64,000 nucleotides of DNA from Cricetomys ansorgei (GCA_026225945.1 JAMJFZ010003581.1:8872001-8936000), one strand, 5' to 3'. Positions 29,508 to 40,564 are shown, counted from the stretch's first letter. Notes: generated from the letters alone by a model not told the origin. Numbers and translations: made by a program.

Positions 29508-29632
29508 GGCTGGGTGGGTGGTCCACTCAGGAGGCAGAGGCAGGAAGATCTCTGTGAATTTGAGACCAGCCTGATCGACATAGTAAGTTCCAAGACAGCT
29601 AGGGCTACATAGAAAGACCTTGTCTCAAAATA
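29508..29632 (+). mobile_element. B1 SINE, 5' truncated
   Basis: Sense: 'cactcaggaggcagaggcaggaagatctctgtgaatttgagaccagcctgatcgacatagtaagttccaagacagc', tail 'aaataaacaaataaac'. Confidence 0.9.
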
Positions 29633-29774
29633 AACAAATAAACATACAAATAAATATCTATCTTGGAAAAAAATGACAAGGAATAATATATTTTATTAAT
29701 TTTATTTTATTAATATTTTATTTTAGTCAAAGCTCTTAGGGTAAAGTGATGTCAAGATGGAATTTAGAAGTCAG

Positions 29775-29912
29775 AGGTATTGGTGCAAAACTTGGAATCC
29801 CAGCATTTAGGAGATTGAAGCGAAGGATTGCCATAAATCCCAGGTCAGCCAGGGCAACATTGTTTCAGTCCAGCTTGGGCTAACAGTGAGACTTTGTCTC
29901 AAGAAACCTAAA
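29775..29912 (+). mobile_element. B1-related SINE, old
   Basis: Sense: 'gaggtattggtgcaaaacttggaatcccagcatttaggagattgaagcgaaggattgcc', ending 'gagactttgtctcaagaaacc'. Confidence 0.65.
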
Positions 29913-29929
29913 TAAGTAAATATTAGGAG

Positions 29930-32010
29930 GACTTTGTCAGGTTATATAGTGTGCTTTCTTTAGTAGATGCTGGGAAAGGTTCTATCACCTGTGAATGACT
30001 GATGTGTAGGCCCCTGCTATTAACAAGAAAATTGTATTGTCAAATGCTTTTCTATTGGGAACTTCCTGGGAACATCCTTAGGACACGCTAGCTGCTGATG
30101 TTTCATGATGATGATTGTGTGAGAAACAGAGCTGTTAAGCCATGCCATGAAATATTTGAGGTGAAATTCCTACTTTGAAGATCTTTATGCAGCTTTAAGG
30201 AGCTTAAAAGGACCAACACACAAGATTCAGCCTCCAGAATGTTGACTGGGATTCACAAATAGGTCTGCCTTACAGAGGCATATTTCTGTGAGGGGACCCA
30301 TAGAAATAGTAACACGGCAACGTTCTCCAACCTAAACTTTGAATCTTTTCCACTGTTTTCACTTAAGGAAATGAACTGATCCCATCTCACATCCAGACAA
30401 TCTCCAGTGTTCAAGATTTTACAGGTGTAAATGTAGAAAGGCCTGTCTAACTTAATCTAGGGGACTATTAGCTGCATTCTGACAAACGTGAAGCACAGAA
30501 CTTGTAGGCTTCGCCCCTCCCCCCCTTAAGCTGTTATCAGAGCTATGAGATATAGCTCCTTATAAAAACTGATTGTAATAATTAGAAACACTTCCCTTTC
30601 ATAAGGACGAGAAGATTACAAATTATTTGGGAAGCATTGTTTCTAGTCATGTGTTATTGTTTCTGAGACATGGATGGTTTTTAAAGACTATAATACCGGT
30701 CCTTTTCCATTCACATGTTAATAGAAGTCTGGAAAGTAAGGGCTCCTCTGTAATGTTCAGGGTTGTTTTTATTATGTGTCAAGTTGTAAACAGCATTCTG
30801 TGACAGGTATTTTCTCTCTTTGTCTTCCTTTGAGCTAATTAGTAATTTACACTCTAGTAGCATCTCTCCCAACCTCGCTGTGTGAAAATGCCTGCTACTC
30901 CATGCTTTCCATGCAGTGGGGGCTGACAAATGATTGGGGGCAAATATTGGCTAGCACATCAGAAGGATCAGGGTAAAAATTATTTTTGCATGGTTTTGAA
31001 AGGCTTTTATACGCATCTCTCTCCCATTCCACCACGCCTTCCTTAGATACAGGAACGTTAGGACCTTCTGTAACCCAGAGCTACTACTGCCTGCGGTTTA
31101 ATTTGATATTTTGTGCGCTGTTCCCCACCCCCACTACTGTGCTGTGGGATTTGGGGAGGATTAGCTGGGCACTCTGCATAGTTTAGAGCCCAGGAAACTG
31201 GTCTTTAATGCTCCCGCCCCATTAGAAGAATAGCGGCCTTCCAGTACTATCTTTAGAAGCCACCCGTGCTACTCTTGCTGGGCCCGGGTCTGGGCGGTGC
31301 TGGGAGGGCAGCACTGTTTGTTGCTGGTAAGTTAGGAAGATGTTTGTCTCCTCTGCTTAGAAGATACTTTGCTCTTCTTTCCCCAAAGGAAATACGGTCA
31401 CACCTTTGTATCAACGTTTTCAAAAGGCAACTGAGTGACCAAAATATAAAATATAGCTAGGTTTTAGCATGTCATATTGAAGTCCTGTTCTTTCTTCATT
31501 CAGTTTCTGACATGGGTAAGATGTGTAGGGTCATTTGTGTTTGTTCACTTGCACAGGCTTGTGGAGGGATGTTAAAGCAGCAAAAGCCCGAAGGATCTGT
31601 TTATCTTGTGAATGTAAATTTTATTTGAAAATTAAAGTAAAGATGGGTAGAGTTTTATTGGTTCATCACTTTTGAGCTAAAGCACTTCTAGAATGGCAGA
31701 TAAATTATAGTACTTATTTTTATAATAATACCTACTGATTCATCAGGGTAGTAAGGTCAAAGTCCTTGTTAGAGCTAATTCGATTCTCCTTGAAAAAAAT
31801 TATTACCTGGAGGAAGTCATCAAGATATGGGGTAAGAAAATGTGTGAATAGCTTATTTTAGTCCTCATTGCTAATAGGTTTATCATCATAGGCATTGAGC
31901 CTTTGACAGTGAATCAACACTTGTGAACAGAGGGCATTTCTTTTATGCAGGCACTTATAGAGTCTTCTGAGGGTCTGAATTAATGTTTTGTTTTTATAAA
32001 CCCAAATCCC
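29930..32010. other. Repeat-poor island inside the SINE-dense intron
   Basis: Two kilobases with no SINE, LTR or microsatellite that I can see. It has a GC-rich patch at about 31260-31330 (GGGCCCGGGTCTGGGCGG) ending in CTG|GTAAGT, and balanced composition elsewhere. This may be selectively kept regulatory DNA; sequence alone does not show what binds. Confidence 0.5.
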
Positions 32011-32275
32011 AGCCTGGTGTACTGGAGCATGCCCACAATCCCAGCACTTGGGAAGTGGAGGCAGAACAAATTAGAATTCAAAGTAATTATAGTTATAGTA
32101 CATAAGCATTGCAGAGGACTAGAGGACTAGGACCTTCTTTGGGTGACTCAAAACAATCTGTAACTCCAACCCCTGGGAATCCATTGTCCTCTTCTGGCCT
32201 CTGCAGGCACATAAACTTAGTGCACATAACCTCCACTGCCCCATACACATGAAAATTTAAAAGAAGAAAAATAAA
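32010..32275 (+). mobile_element. B1 5' fragment followed by a B2/B3 3' part
   Basis: 'agcctggtgtactggagcatgcccacaatcccagcacttgggaagtggaggc' switches at about 32085 to 'ctgtaactccaacccctgggaatccattgtcctcttctggcctctgcaggcac' with an AAATAAATAAAT tail. Confidence 0.75.
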
Positions 32276-32283
32276 TAAATAAC

Positions 32284-32490
32284 AAGCTGGAGACATGGCT
32301 CGGTGGTTAAGAATTCTTATTGCTCTTGTAGAAGATCTAGGTTGGTTCCCATTCACAACTGTCTATAACTGCAGTTCCAGGGAATCTAGCACCCTTTTCT
32401 GGCCTCCTCAGACACCTGTACCCATGTAATGCACATAAACTTATGCAAGTATGTACACATACACAATAAATAAGTAAATCATTAAAAAAG
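32284..32490 (+). mobile_element. B2/B3 SINE
   Basis: Sense: 'agctggagacatggctcggtggttaagaattcttattgctcttgtagaagatctagg', tail 'aataaataagtaaatc'. Confidence 0.9.
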
Positions 32491-32503
32491 TAACTCTTTA
32501 AAT

Positions 32504-32872
32504 CTATTAGTCAGTGTTCTATTGCTATGAAGAGACATCATGACCATGGCAGCTCTTATAAAGGAAAGAATTGTAACTGAGATTTGCTTACAGTTTAATC
32601 CATTATCAGTTAATCCATTGTCCTCTTGGTGGGGAGGATGGTGGCATATAGGGAGACATGGTAACTGAGAGTTCTATATCCAAATATGGAAAAGAACAGC
32701 AGGAAAAGAACAGCCTCTGGGCCTGGCATGGGCTTCTAAAACTTCAAAGCCCACCCCCAGTGACACATTCTTTCCAACGGCCATACCTCTTAATCCTTCT
32801 CAAGTGGTGCCACTCCCTGATGACCAAACTTTCAAATATATGAGCTTATGGGGGCCATTCCTATCCAATCCG
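32504..32872 (-). mobile_element. Solitary LTR, ORR1/MaLR type
   Basis: Reversed. The plus strand begins 'tattagtcagtgttctattgctatgaagagacatcatgaccatggc' and near the other end reads 'cagtgacacattctttccaacgg' and 'gtggtgccactccctgatgacc'. This order is that of reversed ORR1 LTRs. No internal sequence is attached. Confidence 0.7.
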
Positions 32873-32940
32873 CCACATTATGGAAAAACCCCAGAATGTC
32901 TAGGATATCCTTATGGATAGCCAATGCTAAAATTTACTCT

Positions 32941-33140
32941 TAAAAAAAAAAAACGGGCAACATTTATTTAGTATATGGGTGTTGTCTGCATCCATGTGCC
33001 ACAGAATGTTTATGGAGGTCAGAGGACAATTTGTAGGAGTCAATTCTCTCTTTCCACTATGTGGGTTCCAGGGATCAAACTCAGGTTGTAAGGTGTGGTG
33101 GCAAAGACCTTTACCCACTGAGCCAGTTTGACTGGTCCCA
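32941..33140 (-). mobile_element. B3 SINE
   Basis: Reversed, after a T-less A12 run: 'gtttatggaggtcagaggacaatttgtaggagtcaattctctctttcc', ending 'acctttacccactgagccagtttgactggtcc'. Confidence 0.9.
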
Positions 33141-33439
33141 ACATTTACTTTTCTGCTCCTTTTCTTATGTTCATTACAGCTACCTATAATTTTATTGGAT
33201 GCTCATGATTAGACACTAATTGCCCCTTTTACTTTATAACATCTAGAAAAGACTACATAAAATGTCATCAAAGTGTATCGATCAGAGAAATATTATCAGT
33301 AAAGAGATCTAAAGGCTAGAGGAGTGGTTCATCACTTCCCAAACATGGGCAAGGCCTAGGTTCTATTGTCATAGCAGCAAAAATAAGTAAATCCATAAAG
33401 ACAGGAATGCATGACTGTGGAGCCAAAGCACTCTTTTGT

Positions 33440-33596
33440 TTTGTATTTTGTTTTTTCAAGATAGAGTTTCTCTGTTGTAACTCTGGCTGCCCTGGAACAT
33501 ACTCTTTAGACCAGGCTGTCCTCGAATTTACAGAGATCTGCCTGCCTCTGCTTCCCAAGTGTTGGGATTAAAGGCGTGCACCACCACTGCCTGGCT
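33440..33596 (-). mobile_element. B1 SINE
   Basis: Reversed, well preserved: 'caagatagagtttctctgttgtaactctggctgccctggaac', ending 'gcgtgcaccaccactgcctggct'. The 'ctgttgtaactctggct' form recurs at 42670. Confidence 0.95.
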
Positions 33597-33657
33597 CCAA
33601 ATGCACTCTTAAAGGTTCCAAATGTATGGCCAAGCCTAAGGAGCTTGCCACTGTGTT

Positions 33658-33698
33658 TCAAGTAAGTATAGTAAGTAAGTAAAGGCAAGTAAGTATAC
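33658..33698. repeat. (AAGT)n imperfect tetranucleotide repeat
   Basis: About eight AAGT-like units with two interruptions. Confidence 0.75.
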
Positions 33699-34149
33699 CT
33701 TAATGACACATCTATGTCATTTGTGGTTGACGTCATGGTATGCCTCATGCAGAAATCCCTAGTTGGTCAAGTAACACTAGCTTCTCCATTTACACTGTTA
33801 ATGTGGCTCTTGAATTTTTTTTTTTCTGTAAGTAGTTCATCTTAGTCTATAACTATTATTAGTTGTAAAATCCACTTGAACTTTAAATTCAGTAGTTTCA
33901 AACATACAAATATAAATTGAAACATATAATTACTACCCTTTTACTCATAAGACTAACGAAGATTTTAAAAGTCAAGTGATAGGAAGTAGGGTGGGGATAT
34001 GGGAAAGCTGAACGCCTTGCATACTGTGGAGACTTTTCCTGGAGGTAAACTTGGCAGTGTTTATTGGAATGTAAGATGTGTATATCCCTTTCTACAAATC
34101 TGTCCTTTATTCATAAACTTGAGATAAAAAGAGGAGTACAGAGTCTGAC

Positions 34150-34250
34150 ATGGCTCACACTGTACTGCCCGCAGTGAGGAGGCGAGGGAAGATGACAGCC
34201 ACATGTTTAAGCTAGCCTGGGCTAACATAGCTAGACCTTGTCTAAAAAAA
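34150..34250 (+). mobile_element. B1-like SINE fragment
   Basis: Sense: 'ctgacatggctcacactgtactgcccgcagtgaggaggcgagggaag' to 'gctaacatagctagaccttgtctaaaaaaa'. Confidence 0.6.
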
Positions 34251-34319
34251 TCAGAGAAAAGAGATAAGGTAAAAGGCTCTCAGTGCCCCCCCCAACCCCC
34301 ACTCCCATGTCCTATGCTA

Positions 34320-34570
34320 AGATGGTGTGGAGTGTGTCTGTGTGAGTGAAGGTCAGAGGTCAAACTCCGTAGCCATCTATGATGTTTTTTGATGGAGTCT
34401 CTCACTGGGGCTTGGGACTGGCCAGCCAAAAGAGCCCCAGGATCCTCCTGTATCCACCTTTCCACTCCTCAGATTATAAGGGAATTACCAACAAGCCTTG
34501 CTTTGTATGAAGAACTGAGGTCTGCACGCTTGTGTGTTAAGCATTTTTCTGACTGAGCCACCATGAGCAC
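34320..34570 (-). mobile_element. B4 SINE
   Basis: Reversed: 'agtgaaggtcagaggtcaaactccg', 'gatggagtctctcactggggcttgggactggccagcc', 'gttaagcatttttctgactgagccaccatgagc'. Confidence 0.8.
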
Positions 34571-34800
34571 CTATGTGGCATCAGGCAGTCTGTCTGTGAA
34601 ATCTCTTACAACACAATAATCTGCTGAGAAGATTCCTGAGCAATTAGAATGTATTTTGGGGGGAAATTCTTCAAGAAAGTAATTGTTTTCCCAGTGGAGG
34701 TGTAAGAGACTGAGGGGTGGCAGTCACTAGAACTTTAGAGTTGCTTTTGTATCCCAACTTGATTAAAGAACTTAACAGTTCCTCCTCCTCTTTTTCTCGT

Positions 34801-35157
34801 TTTTAGTATTTTTGTTTTGTTTTGTGGAGATTGGATCTCATATAGCCCGGATGACCTTGAGTTTGCTATGTAGATTGTTTTGAATTCTTTTATTTCTTTT
34901 TTTAATAAAGACTTAATTATTTATGTGAATGTTCTGTCTGCATATAGACCTGCATGCCAGAAGAGAGCATCGGATCCCATTACAGATGATTGTGAGCCAC
35001 CATGTGGTTGCTGGGAATTGAACTCAGGACCTCTGGAAGAGAAGTCAGTGATCTTAACCACTGAGCCATCTCTCCAGCCCTAGTCTTAAATTTTTGATCC
35101 TTCTGCCTCGGCCTCCTAAGTGCTGGCATTAGAAGTATGAGCCACCACATTTAACTC
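34801..35157 (-). mobile_element. Reversed B1-type SINE split by a B2
   Basis: The outer element is present as 34801-34886 ('tttgtggagattggatctcatatagcccggatgacc') and 35081-35157 ('gatccttctgcctcggcctcctaagtgctggcattagaag'). The two halves together make one SINE, with a B2 between them. Confidence 0.8.
34887..35080 (-). mobile_element. B2 SINE inserted into the older SINE
   Basis: Reversed B2: 'tctgtctgcatatagacctgcatgccagaagagagcatcggatcccattacagatgattgtgagccaccatgtggttgctgggaattgaactcagg', ending 'ccactgagccatctctccagccc'. It is one of the youngest-looking copies here. Confidence 0.93.
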
Positions 35158-35194
35158 TCGATATATTTCTATTTTATGGGAAAAAAAATGAAAG

Positions 35195-35262
35195 ATTTGG
35201 GATCTAGCTTAGTGGAATATAGCACTTGCCTAGTATGTATCAGGCCCTGGGTTTGGTTACAA
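35195..35262 (+). mobile_element. ID SINE fragment
   Basis: Sense: 'gatctagcttagtggaatatagcacttgcctagtatgtatcaggccctgggtttgg'. Confidence 0.7.
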
Positions 35263-35299
35263 CTTCATTTGGTAAAACTGTTTTAAGAATGTTGGATTC

Positions 35300-35478
35300 T
35301 AGGCTGGAGAGATGGCTCAGCAGTTAAGAACACAGGCTGCTTTTCCCATTCAATCCCCAGCACCTGTTCTAGGTATCTGATGCCTTTTTCTGTCCTTCAG
35401 GGGCACACATGTAGTGCACATACATCACATATAAACAAAACACTCATACATATAAATAAAATAAAGAAATCTTAAAAA
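35300..35478 (+). mobile_element. B2 SINE
   Basis: Sense: 'aggctggagagatggctcagcagttaagaacacaggctgctttt', with about 30 bp missing from the middle and a CA/AATAAAATAAAG tail. Confidence 0.9.
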
Positions 35479-35649
35479 ACAAAAAAATGAGCGAGAGTGA
35501 AAGGGGCGCGGGGCAGTGATCAGGAAGGATACCTGCTATTGACTTCTGGCTTCCATTTGCATATCCACACACATGCAGGAGCACACATATATGAACCTAC
35601 AATGACAAGTGCATCCAACACACATACATATGTTGAGCTTTTCATTTTG

Positions 35650-35686
<37 letters not shown>
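35650..35686. repeat. (TA)n microsatellite
   Basis: About 18 TA units without interruption. Confidence 0.95.
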
Positions 35687-35687
<1 letters not shown>

Positions 35688-35894
35688 TAGTGTAATTTAC
35701 TTTTCTCCTATATGCCCAGTAAAAGTGTAATTTTAATTAAAAATAAGAAAATTTTCTATTTAAATGTAACTCTTGCCATGTAAGAGGTATTTAGGTTTAG
35801 TTTTTATTGCATAAATTAATATATGCATGAGTGCAAAGTGTTTCTTTTTTTTAAGTTTTGGGAGTTAAGTTTTGTTTGTTGTTGCTTTTTATTT

Positions 35895-36055
35895 CTTTTG
35901 TTTTGTTTTTGTTTTTTTGAGACAGAGTTTCTCTGTGTAGCCCTCACTTGTCTGGAACCCACTCTGTAGCGCAGGCTGGCCTCAAACTCACAGAGATTGC
36001 CTGCCTCTGCTTCCCCAGCGTAGAATTAAAGGCTTGTGCTACCACACCCAGCCCT
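35895..36055 (-). mobile_element. B1 SINE
   Basis: Reversed: 'gtttttttgagacagagtttctctgtgtagccctcacttgtctggaacccactctgtagcgcaggctggcc'. Confidence 0.93.
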
Positions 36056-36146
36056 TTTAAGATTTTTTTTTTTTTAATTATACCCAGGGTGGTAGCAAAG
36101 GCAGGCGGACTTCTGAGTTTGAGGCCCCTTCAAAAGACTTTATTAT

Positions 36147-36147
36147 G

Positions 36148-36176
<29 letters not shown>
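36147..36176. repeat. (GT)n microsatellite
   Basis: About 14 GT units, in sequence following a B1 fragment (36090-36125). Confidence 0.93.
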
Positions 36177-36179
<3 letters not shown>

Positions 36180-36539
36180 TGGAAGATAATTGTGGATAGG
36201 AGTTGGATCTCTTTTACTGATGTATGATCTACCGTAGGGATCAAAATCAGGTCATCTTGGGGACAAAGCACTTTGTGCTCCCATGGTTTGGATACTCTTG
36301 CTTCAGTAGACAAAGGTCTTCCCTTCACCTTTCCCATATTCCTTCCGTATGGAACTCTCTCTGATGTGTCTTCAATAAGCTCTTAATTCTATATGCATCT
36401 TTGTAGACTATTTAGTAATTTTAGGGGGGGGTTGTATGTTTATCTTTATCACAAAATATCTGGTACTTCCTTACTACTGTAGAATTTGGCTTTAGAATCT
36501 CCTGGAAATGCCATCTTACTCTGGTTTTTACTTTGTTTA

Positions 36540-37270
36540 CTATTTGAAGATCTATTTATGCTGGATGCAGACTTAGCTAATTGGTCTTAACTGTAGCATA
36601 GTATTCCATGGTGTACATAGATCCTCATAGCAATGGGTACCTAGGCTACTGTAAACAATACTACCAGTAGCAGTTTCATAGTGACCAATATGGGCATGTT
36701 TTAGAATTTCTAGGACACAGACCCACTACGGATCACCATGGTGGCCTAAGTACCGTTAGGAACTGAATAGATGTTTTACTTTACAAGCGTGGCGTTTCTG
36801 TAACTGCCTCAGTACTTAGTCTCGTCCTCACTTTTAGTTTTTGCCATTCAGTAATAATGTCTCAGTGTAACTTGTATAAGGCACTAAATGAGCTGGAGCA
36901 TTTCATATTTCAGTTAATTGCTTCCCTTGTATGAATTGCCTCTGTATGTTCTTTGGTTCTTATAGAAACCAGAAATTACATATGATTGTAATAATCTATA
37001 AACTTAACATCTACGCCATCGAACAATCCCTGGTTGGTTTTAAGCCATAAGAATATCATCCCAGCATCATCTGTTAACTTTATCTATGTTGTTCTTTATT
37101 GAATACAAATGCTCAGACTTCATGTAGTCAAACCCATCACTTTTAGCCTTAACATGTTTTCTTTATTAGTGTTCTTAGACTTAGTGCTCCCAGGTGGTCT
37201 TATAGATTTCTTTCCTTTACCTTTATGGATTTACTTTTCCTGTTACATTTAATATATGTGGAATCTTTCC
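36540..37270 (+). mobile_element. Old L1 (L1M) 3' fragment(s)
   Basis: 'agcatagtattccatggtgtacatagatcc' and 'aacaatactaccagtagcagtttcatagtgacc' echo the familiar mammalian L1M 3' region, as does 'tgtagtcaaacccatcacttttagcc' at 37125. It is not coding and is too eroded to say whether it is one insertion. Confidence 0.55.
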
Positions 37271-37679
37271 TTCCTTTCCTTCATTGCCATCCTTCCTTTC
37301 TTCCTTCTTTCCTGTGCTAGGGGACAAAATCTAGGACCTTGTGGCATGATGCTAAGCAAACCCTCTACAACTGAGATATTCTCAGTCCCCTGCGGTAATT
37401 TTGATTAACATTGTTTTAACTTTTAGGCTAATGTGCCAAGATCTGGCATTCATTCTTTTTTCTTTTATAAAGTTTTTCCACTTATGAGCATGAAACAATA
37501 AACGTAGTTGATTTTGCTTTTAAGCTAGAAGACATTTTTAAGTATAGTAATGTGTTTTCCTAACACTTTAAAAAGAGAAACTGGCTTGGTAGCATATGTT
37601 TTTGTAATCTCAGATACTAGGGAGACTGAGATAGAAGGATTGCTATTTTTAAAATTATTCTTTTTTAAAAATATTTTTT

Positions 37680-37866
37680 AATTAATTAATTTTTTAATTT
37701 TATGTACATTGATATTTTGCCTTCATGTATGTCTGTGTGAGGATGCTGGATCCCCTGTAATAGGAGTTAGAGACAGTTGTGACTGCCATGTGGGTGCTGG
37801 GAACTGAACTGGGTCCTCCTGATGATCACCCAGTGCTCTTAACTTCGGAGCCATCTCTCCAGCCCA
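37680..37866 (-). mobile_element. B2/B3 SINE in the nested stack
   Basis: Reversed: 'ttttgccttcatgtatgtctgtgtgaggatgctggatcccctgtaataggagttagagacag', ending 'cttcggagccatctctccagccc'. Confidence 0.9.
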
Positions 37867-37879
37867 GCCTCTTTTTTTT

Positions 37880-38036
37880 TTTTTTTTTTAAATATTTTTT
37901 TTAAGACATAGTTTCACTTTGTAGCACTGGCTGGCCTGGAGCTCCCTATGTAGACCAGGCTGGCCCTGAACTCACAGAGATCTGCCTGCATCTGCCTCTT
38001 GAGTGTTGGGATTAAAGGCCTATGCTAACACCTATG
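37880..38036 (-). mobile_element. B1 SINE in the nested stack
   Basis: Reversed after a T18 run: 'aagacatagtttcactttgtagcactggctggcctggagctccctatgtagaccaggctggccc', ending 'aaaggcctatgctaacacc'. Confidence 0.9.
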
Positions 38037-38039
38037 CAT

Positions 38040-38146
38040 TTTTCTTCCTTCCTTCCTCCCTTCCTCCCTCCCTTCCTTCCTTCCTTCCTTCCTTCTTTCT
38101 TTCTTTTCTTTCTTCCCTTCCTTCTTTCTTTCTTTCTTTCTTTTTT
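38040..38146. repeat. Pyrimidine (CTTC/CTTT)n repeat in the nested stack
   Basis: A strictly pyrimidine tract of about 105 bases on the plus strand, moving from CTTCC to CTTT units. It leads straight into the next reversed B1, whose A tail likely seeded it. Confidence 0.95.
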
Positions 38147-38149
38147 TAT

Positions 38150-38300
38150 TTTTTTATTTTTTTGAGACAGGGTGCCTTTATGTAGTCCTGGCTGTCCTGG
38201 CATTTGCTAAGTAGACCAGGCTAGCCTTGAACTCACAAAGATTCATTTGCCTCTGCCTCAGGACTGCTGGGATTAAAGGGGTGCACCACTACACCTGGAT
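38150..38300 (-). mobile_element. B1 SINE in the nested stack
   Basis: Reversed: 'tttgagacagggtgcctttatgtagtcctggctgtcctggcatttgctaagtagaccaggctagcc', ending 'ggtgcaccactacacctgg'. Confidence 0.93.
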
Positions 38301-38304
38301 AAAT

Positions 38305-38461
38305 ATTTTTCTTAAAATTTTAATGCATAATGTATGTGTGCATAATGTGTGTGTGTAGGTCAGACTTTTATCCTTCCACCTTTATTTGGGGTCCAAGGAC
38401 CAAATTCAGGTAGCTAAGCTGTATACCACATGTCTTTACCCACTGAGCCATCTTGCTAGCC
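38305..38461 (-). mobile_element. B3 SINE in the nested stack
   Basis: Reversed: 'tgcataatgtgtgtgtgtaggtcagacttttatcc', ending 'tgtctttacccactgagccatcttgctagccc'. Confidence 0.85.
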
Positions 38462-38789
38462 CAGGAGGATCTCTTGATTTTAAGGCTGGCTTGGATAACA
38501 TAGTGAGATCCTGTCTCAAACCAGGAAACAAAAATGGGGGATCTCACTTTGTGCTAAAATATAAAGCATAATCATCTTCCCAATTCTAGGAGACTTCCCC
38601 CTAAACATTCTACTTACAGACTGTGGCTTATGCCACAGTTACTTCTGCCCTGCCACTTACCTTTTCTCAGTTGTCATCTTCATTAATGCTGAACAGTAAC
38701 AAGTGGCTTTACCAGATTGAACTTGGTTTAATTTGGTTAAAACCAAAAAAACCTCCAGTGCTCAAAACTCAATAAATAGATTATCAAGA

Positions 38790-38915
38790 GATATCAGAAA
38801 TCACTGAGCATGGTGGCATCTGCCTGCAATCCCAGCAACTTGAGAAGTAGAAGCCAGAGGATCAGGCTTCAAAGCTAGCCTGGGCTGTAGGAGAATCCTG
38901 TCTCAAACGAGGAAA
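38790..38915 (+). mobile_element. B1 SINE
   Basis: Sense: 'actgagcatggtggcatctgcctgcaatcccagcaacttgagaagtagaagcc', ending 'gagaatcctgtctcaaacgagg'. Confidence 0.85.
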
Positions 38916-39029
38916 CAAATCAGAACTGGCTGTTTCTGCATGTGCAGTTGCTTTAGATGGCAGAAAACTGATTAAATATTAAGCAGTAGTTTCATCTGCC
39001 TGTCCACAAAGAGCCAACATTTGATCAGT

Positions 39030-39190
39030 AAGTACTGTTTTGGGAGTTTGGGATGTCGCTGAGTTGTAAGGGTACTTGCTTAACAAGCACAAAGCTCTGA
39101 GTTTGATCACCATCACCAAGGAGCTCAGTCCTTGCTTACATTGTGAGTTTAAAGCCAGACTGGGCTACATTGAGATTATGTTTCAACTTC
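39030..39190 (+). mobile_element. B4 SINE (ID head, B1 tail)
   Basis: Sense: 'gtttgggatgtcgctgagttgtaagggtacttgcttaacaagcacaaagctctgagtttgatcaccatcacc', then 'gtttaaagccagactgggctac'. Confidence 0.7.
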
Positions 39191-39219
39191 CTCCCATCCC
39201 CACAAGAAAATAAAGCCCT

Positions 39220-39410
39220 AATTTTAAGTTTTATTTTTAAGTGTATGTATGTGCATATATCTGTGTGTGAGTATGTGCACAAACACCCAGAGGCATTGGA
39301 TCCCCTGGAGTTGTAGTTAAAATCATTGTGAGCTCCCTGACATGAGAGCTGGGAACTGAACTTGGGTTCACTGCAAAAATCATTCTTAACCACTGAACCT
39401 TCTCCAACTG
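39220..39410 (-). mobile_element. B3 SINE
   Basis: Reversed: 'gttttatttttaagtgtatgtatgtgcatatatctgtg', 'gaggcattggatcccctggagttgtagttaaaatcattgtgagctccctgacatgagagctgggaactgaac'. Confidence 0.88.
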
Positions 39411-39412
39411 TT

Positions 39413-39508
39413 TTGGTGTTTTGGGTTTTTTGAGACAGGGTCTCTTATGTAGCTCTGGCTCTCCTGGAACCTGCTGGGATTAAAGGCCTGTGCCACTACT
39501 CTTGGCTT
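39413..39508 (-). mobile_element. B1 SINE, internally deleted
   Basis: Reversed: 'gggttttttgagacagggtctcttatgtagctctggctctcctggaacc' joins directly to 'tgctgggattaaaggcctgtgccactactcttggct', about 50 bp short. Confidence 0.85.
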
Positions 39509-40267
39509 AGTGTTTTAAAAGACATCTTTGTCTCAGTCTTTCATTTAGAGAATTGTCTTAAATACATAACTGTAGATGTTTTGTTTTTACAGGAGTGAGC
39601 CACTAAAAATCTGAAGGCTGGATTTGCCAGACTTCTTAAAGTTAACTGGAGTTCTTCACTGTCAAATTGGCTAACCAGGGACCCAGTTTTTGGAGGGGTT
39701 ACTGCTAGTAGTAGTTGGTATTTGTAGGCATTTTCCTCATGGTGGAGCTTGCAGGCCTGAGTGCAGCATTTAGGAGACAGAATGGAGAAAGAGCTAGGGA
39801 TGCCTCACTGCTCAGGATGTTAGCTTTCCCCTCCTTCCCCAGGTAGCCCAGGCTGCTCTCAAAATCAGTTTCTTGCCTCAGACTTGTGATTGCCAAGATG
39901 ACAGACATGTGTCACTATTGTCTGCCTGCATATCCTTCATCACCCCTGTCCTTTGTCACCTCTGTGCTGCCCTTGGTGTGTCTAAACCCAGAGTCTCTCT
40001 AGTCATTTTTCTAAAGAATAAACCTCCCAGCCTCAGTCAGTGGCCGCCAGGAGTCAGAGTGGACATCTAGGGGTAGAGGGTTTTGCTGTTCTTCTGCCTG
40101 CTGTCCTCCTTTTCACAGGCATTCCAGGTTTTTTGGTGTCTTAGCTCCATTCAATTTTTTCTGTGCTTCACCTCAGTATGTTCTTAAGTTTTTGCTTTCT
40201 TTTTTTGGTTAAAGTAAATAAGTTATTTCATTTGCTTTTCAGTCTCTACAATTTTACTTTTAAAGAA

Positions 40268-40395
40268 AAGACATCTCAGTATGCAGCCCTGGTTGGCCAG
40301 GAACTCTCTATGTAGACCCGGTTAGCCTTGAACTCAGAAATATTGGGATGCCTCTGTGGGGCTGGGTTTAAAGGTGTACACCACCACACCCAGCC
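40268..40395 (-). mobile_element. B1 SINE
   Basis: Reversed: 'aagacatctcagtatgcagccctggttggccaggaactctctatgtagacccggttagcc', ending 'aaaggtgtacaccaccacacccagcc'. Confidence 0.88.
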
Positions 40396-40564
40396 ATGAC
40401 CTGTTCCTTGAGCTTGTCTTCTGACTGTCACAGGTATTTTTACATGCATATGCCTGTATTCACAAACAGGGATGCACACATACATTGTACACACACATGC
40501 ATACCCCTACAAAGATTAAAAATTATGAATCGGTTGAAGACTTATCTAAGAATAATTTTTCTTG

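Larger units (their letters stand above)
37575..38530 (+). mobile_element. B1 SINE split by a stack of later insertions
   Basis: The 5' half is at 37580-37645 ('ctggcttggtagcatatgtttttgtaatctcagatactagggagactgagatagaagga'). The 3' half resumes at 38462 ('aggaggatctcttgattttaaggctggcttggataacatagtgagatcctgtctcaaa'). About 815 bp of other elements separate them. Confidence 0.75.
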
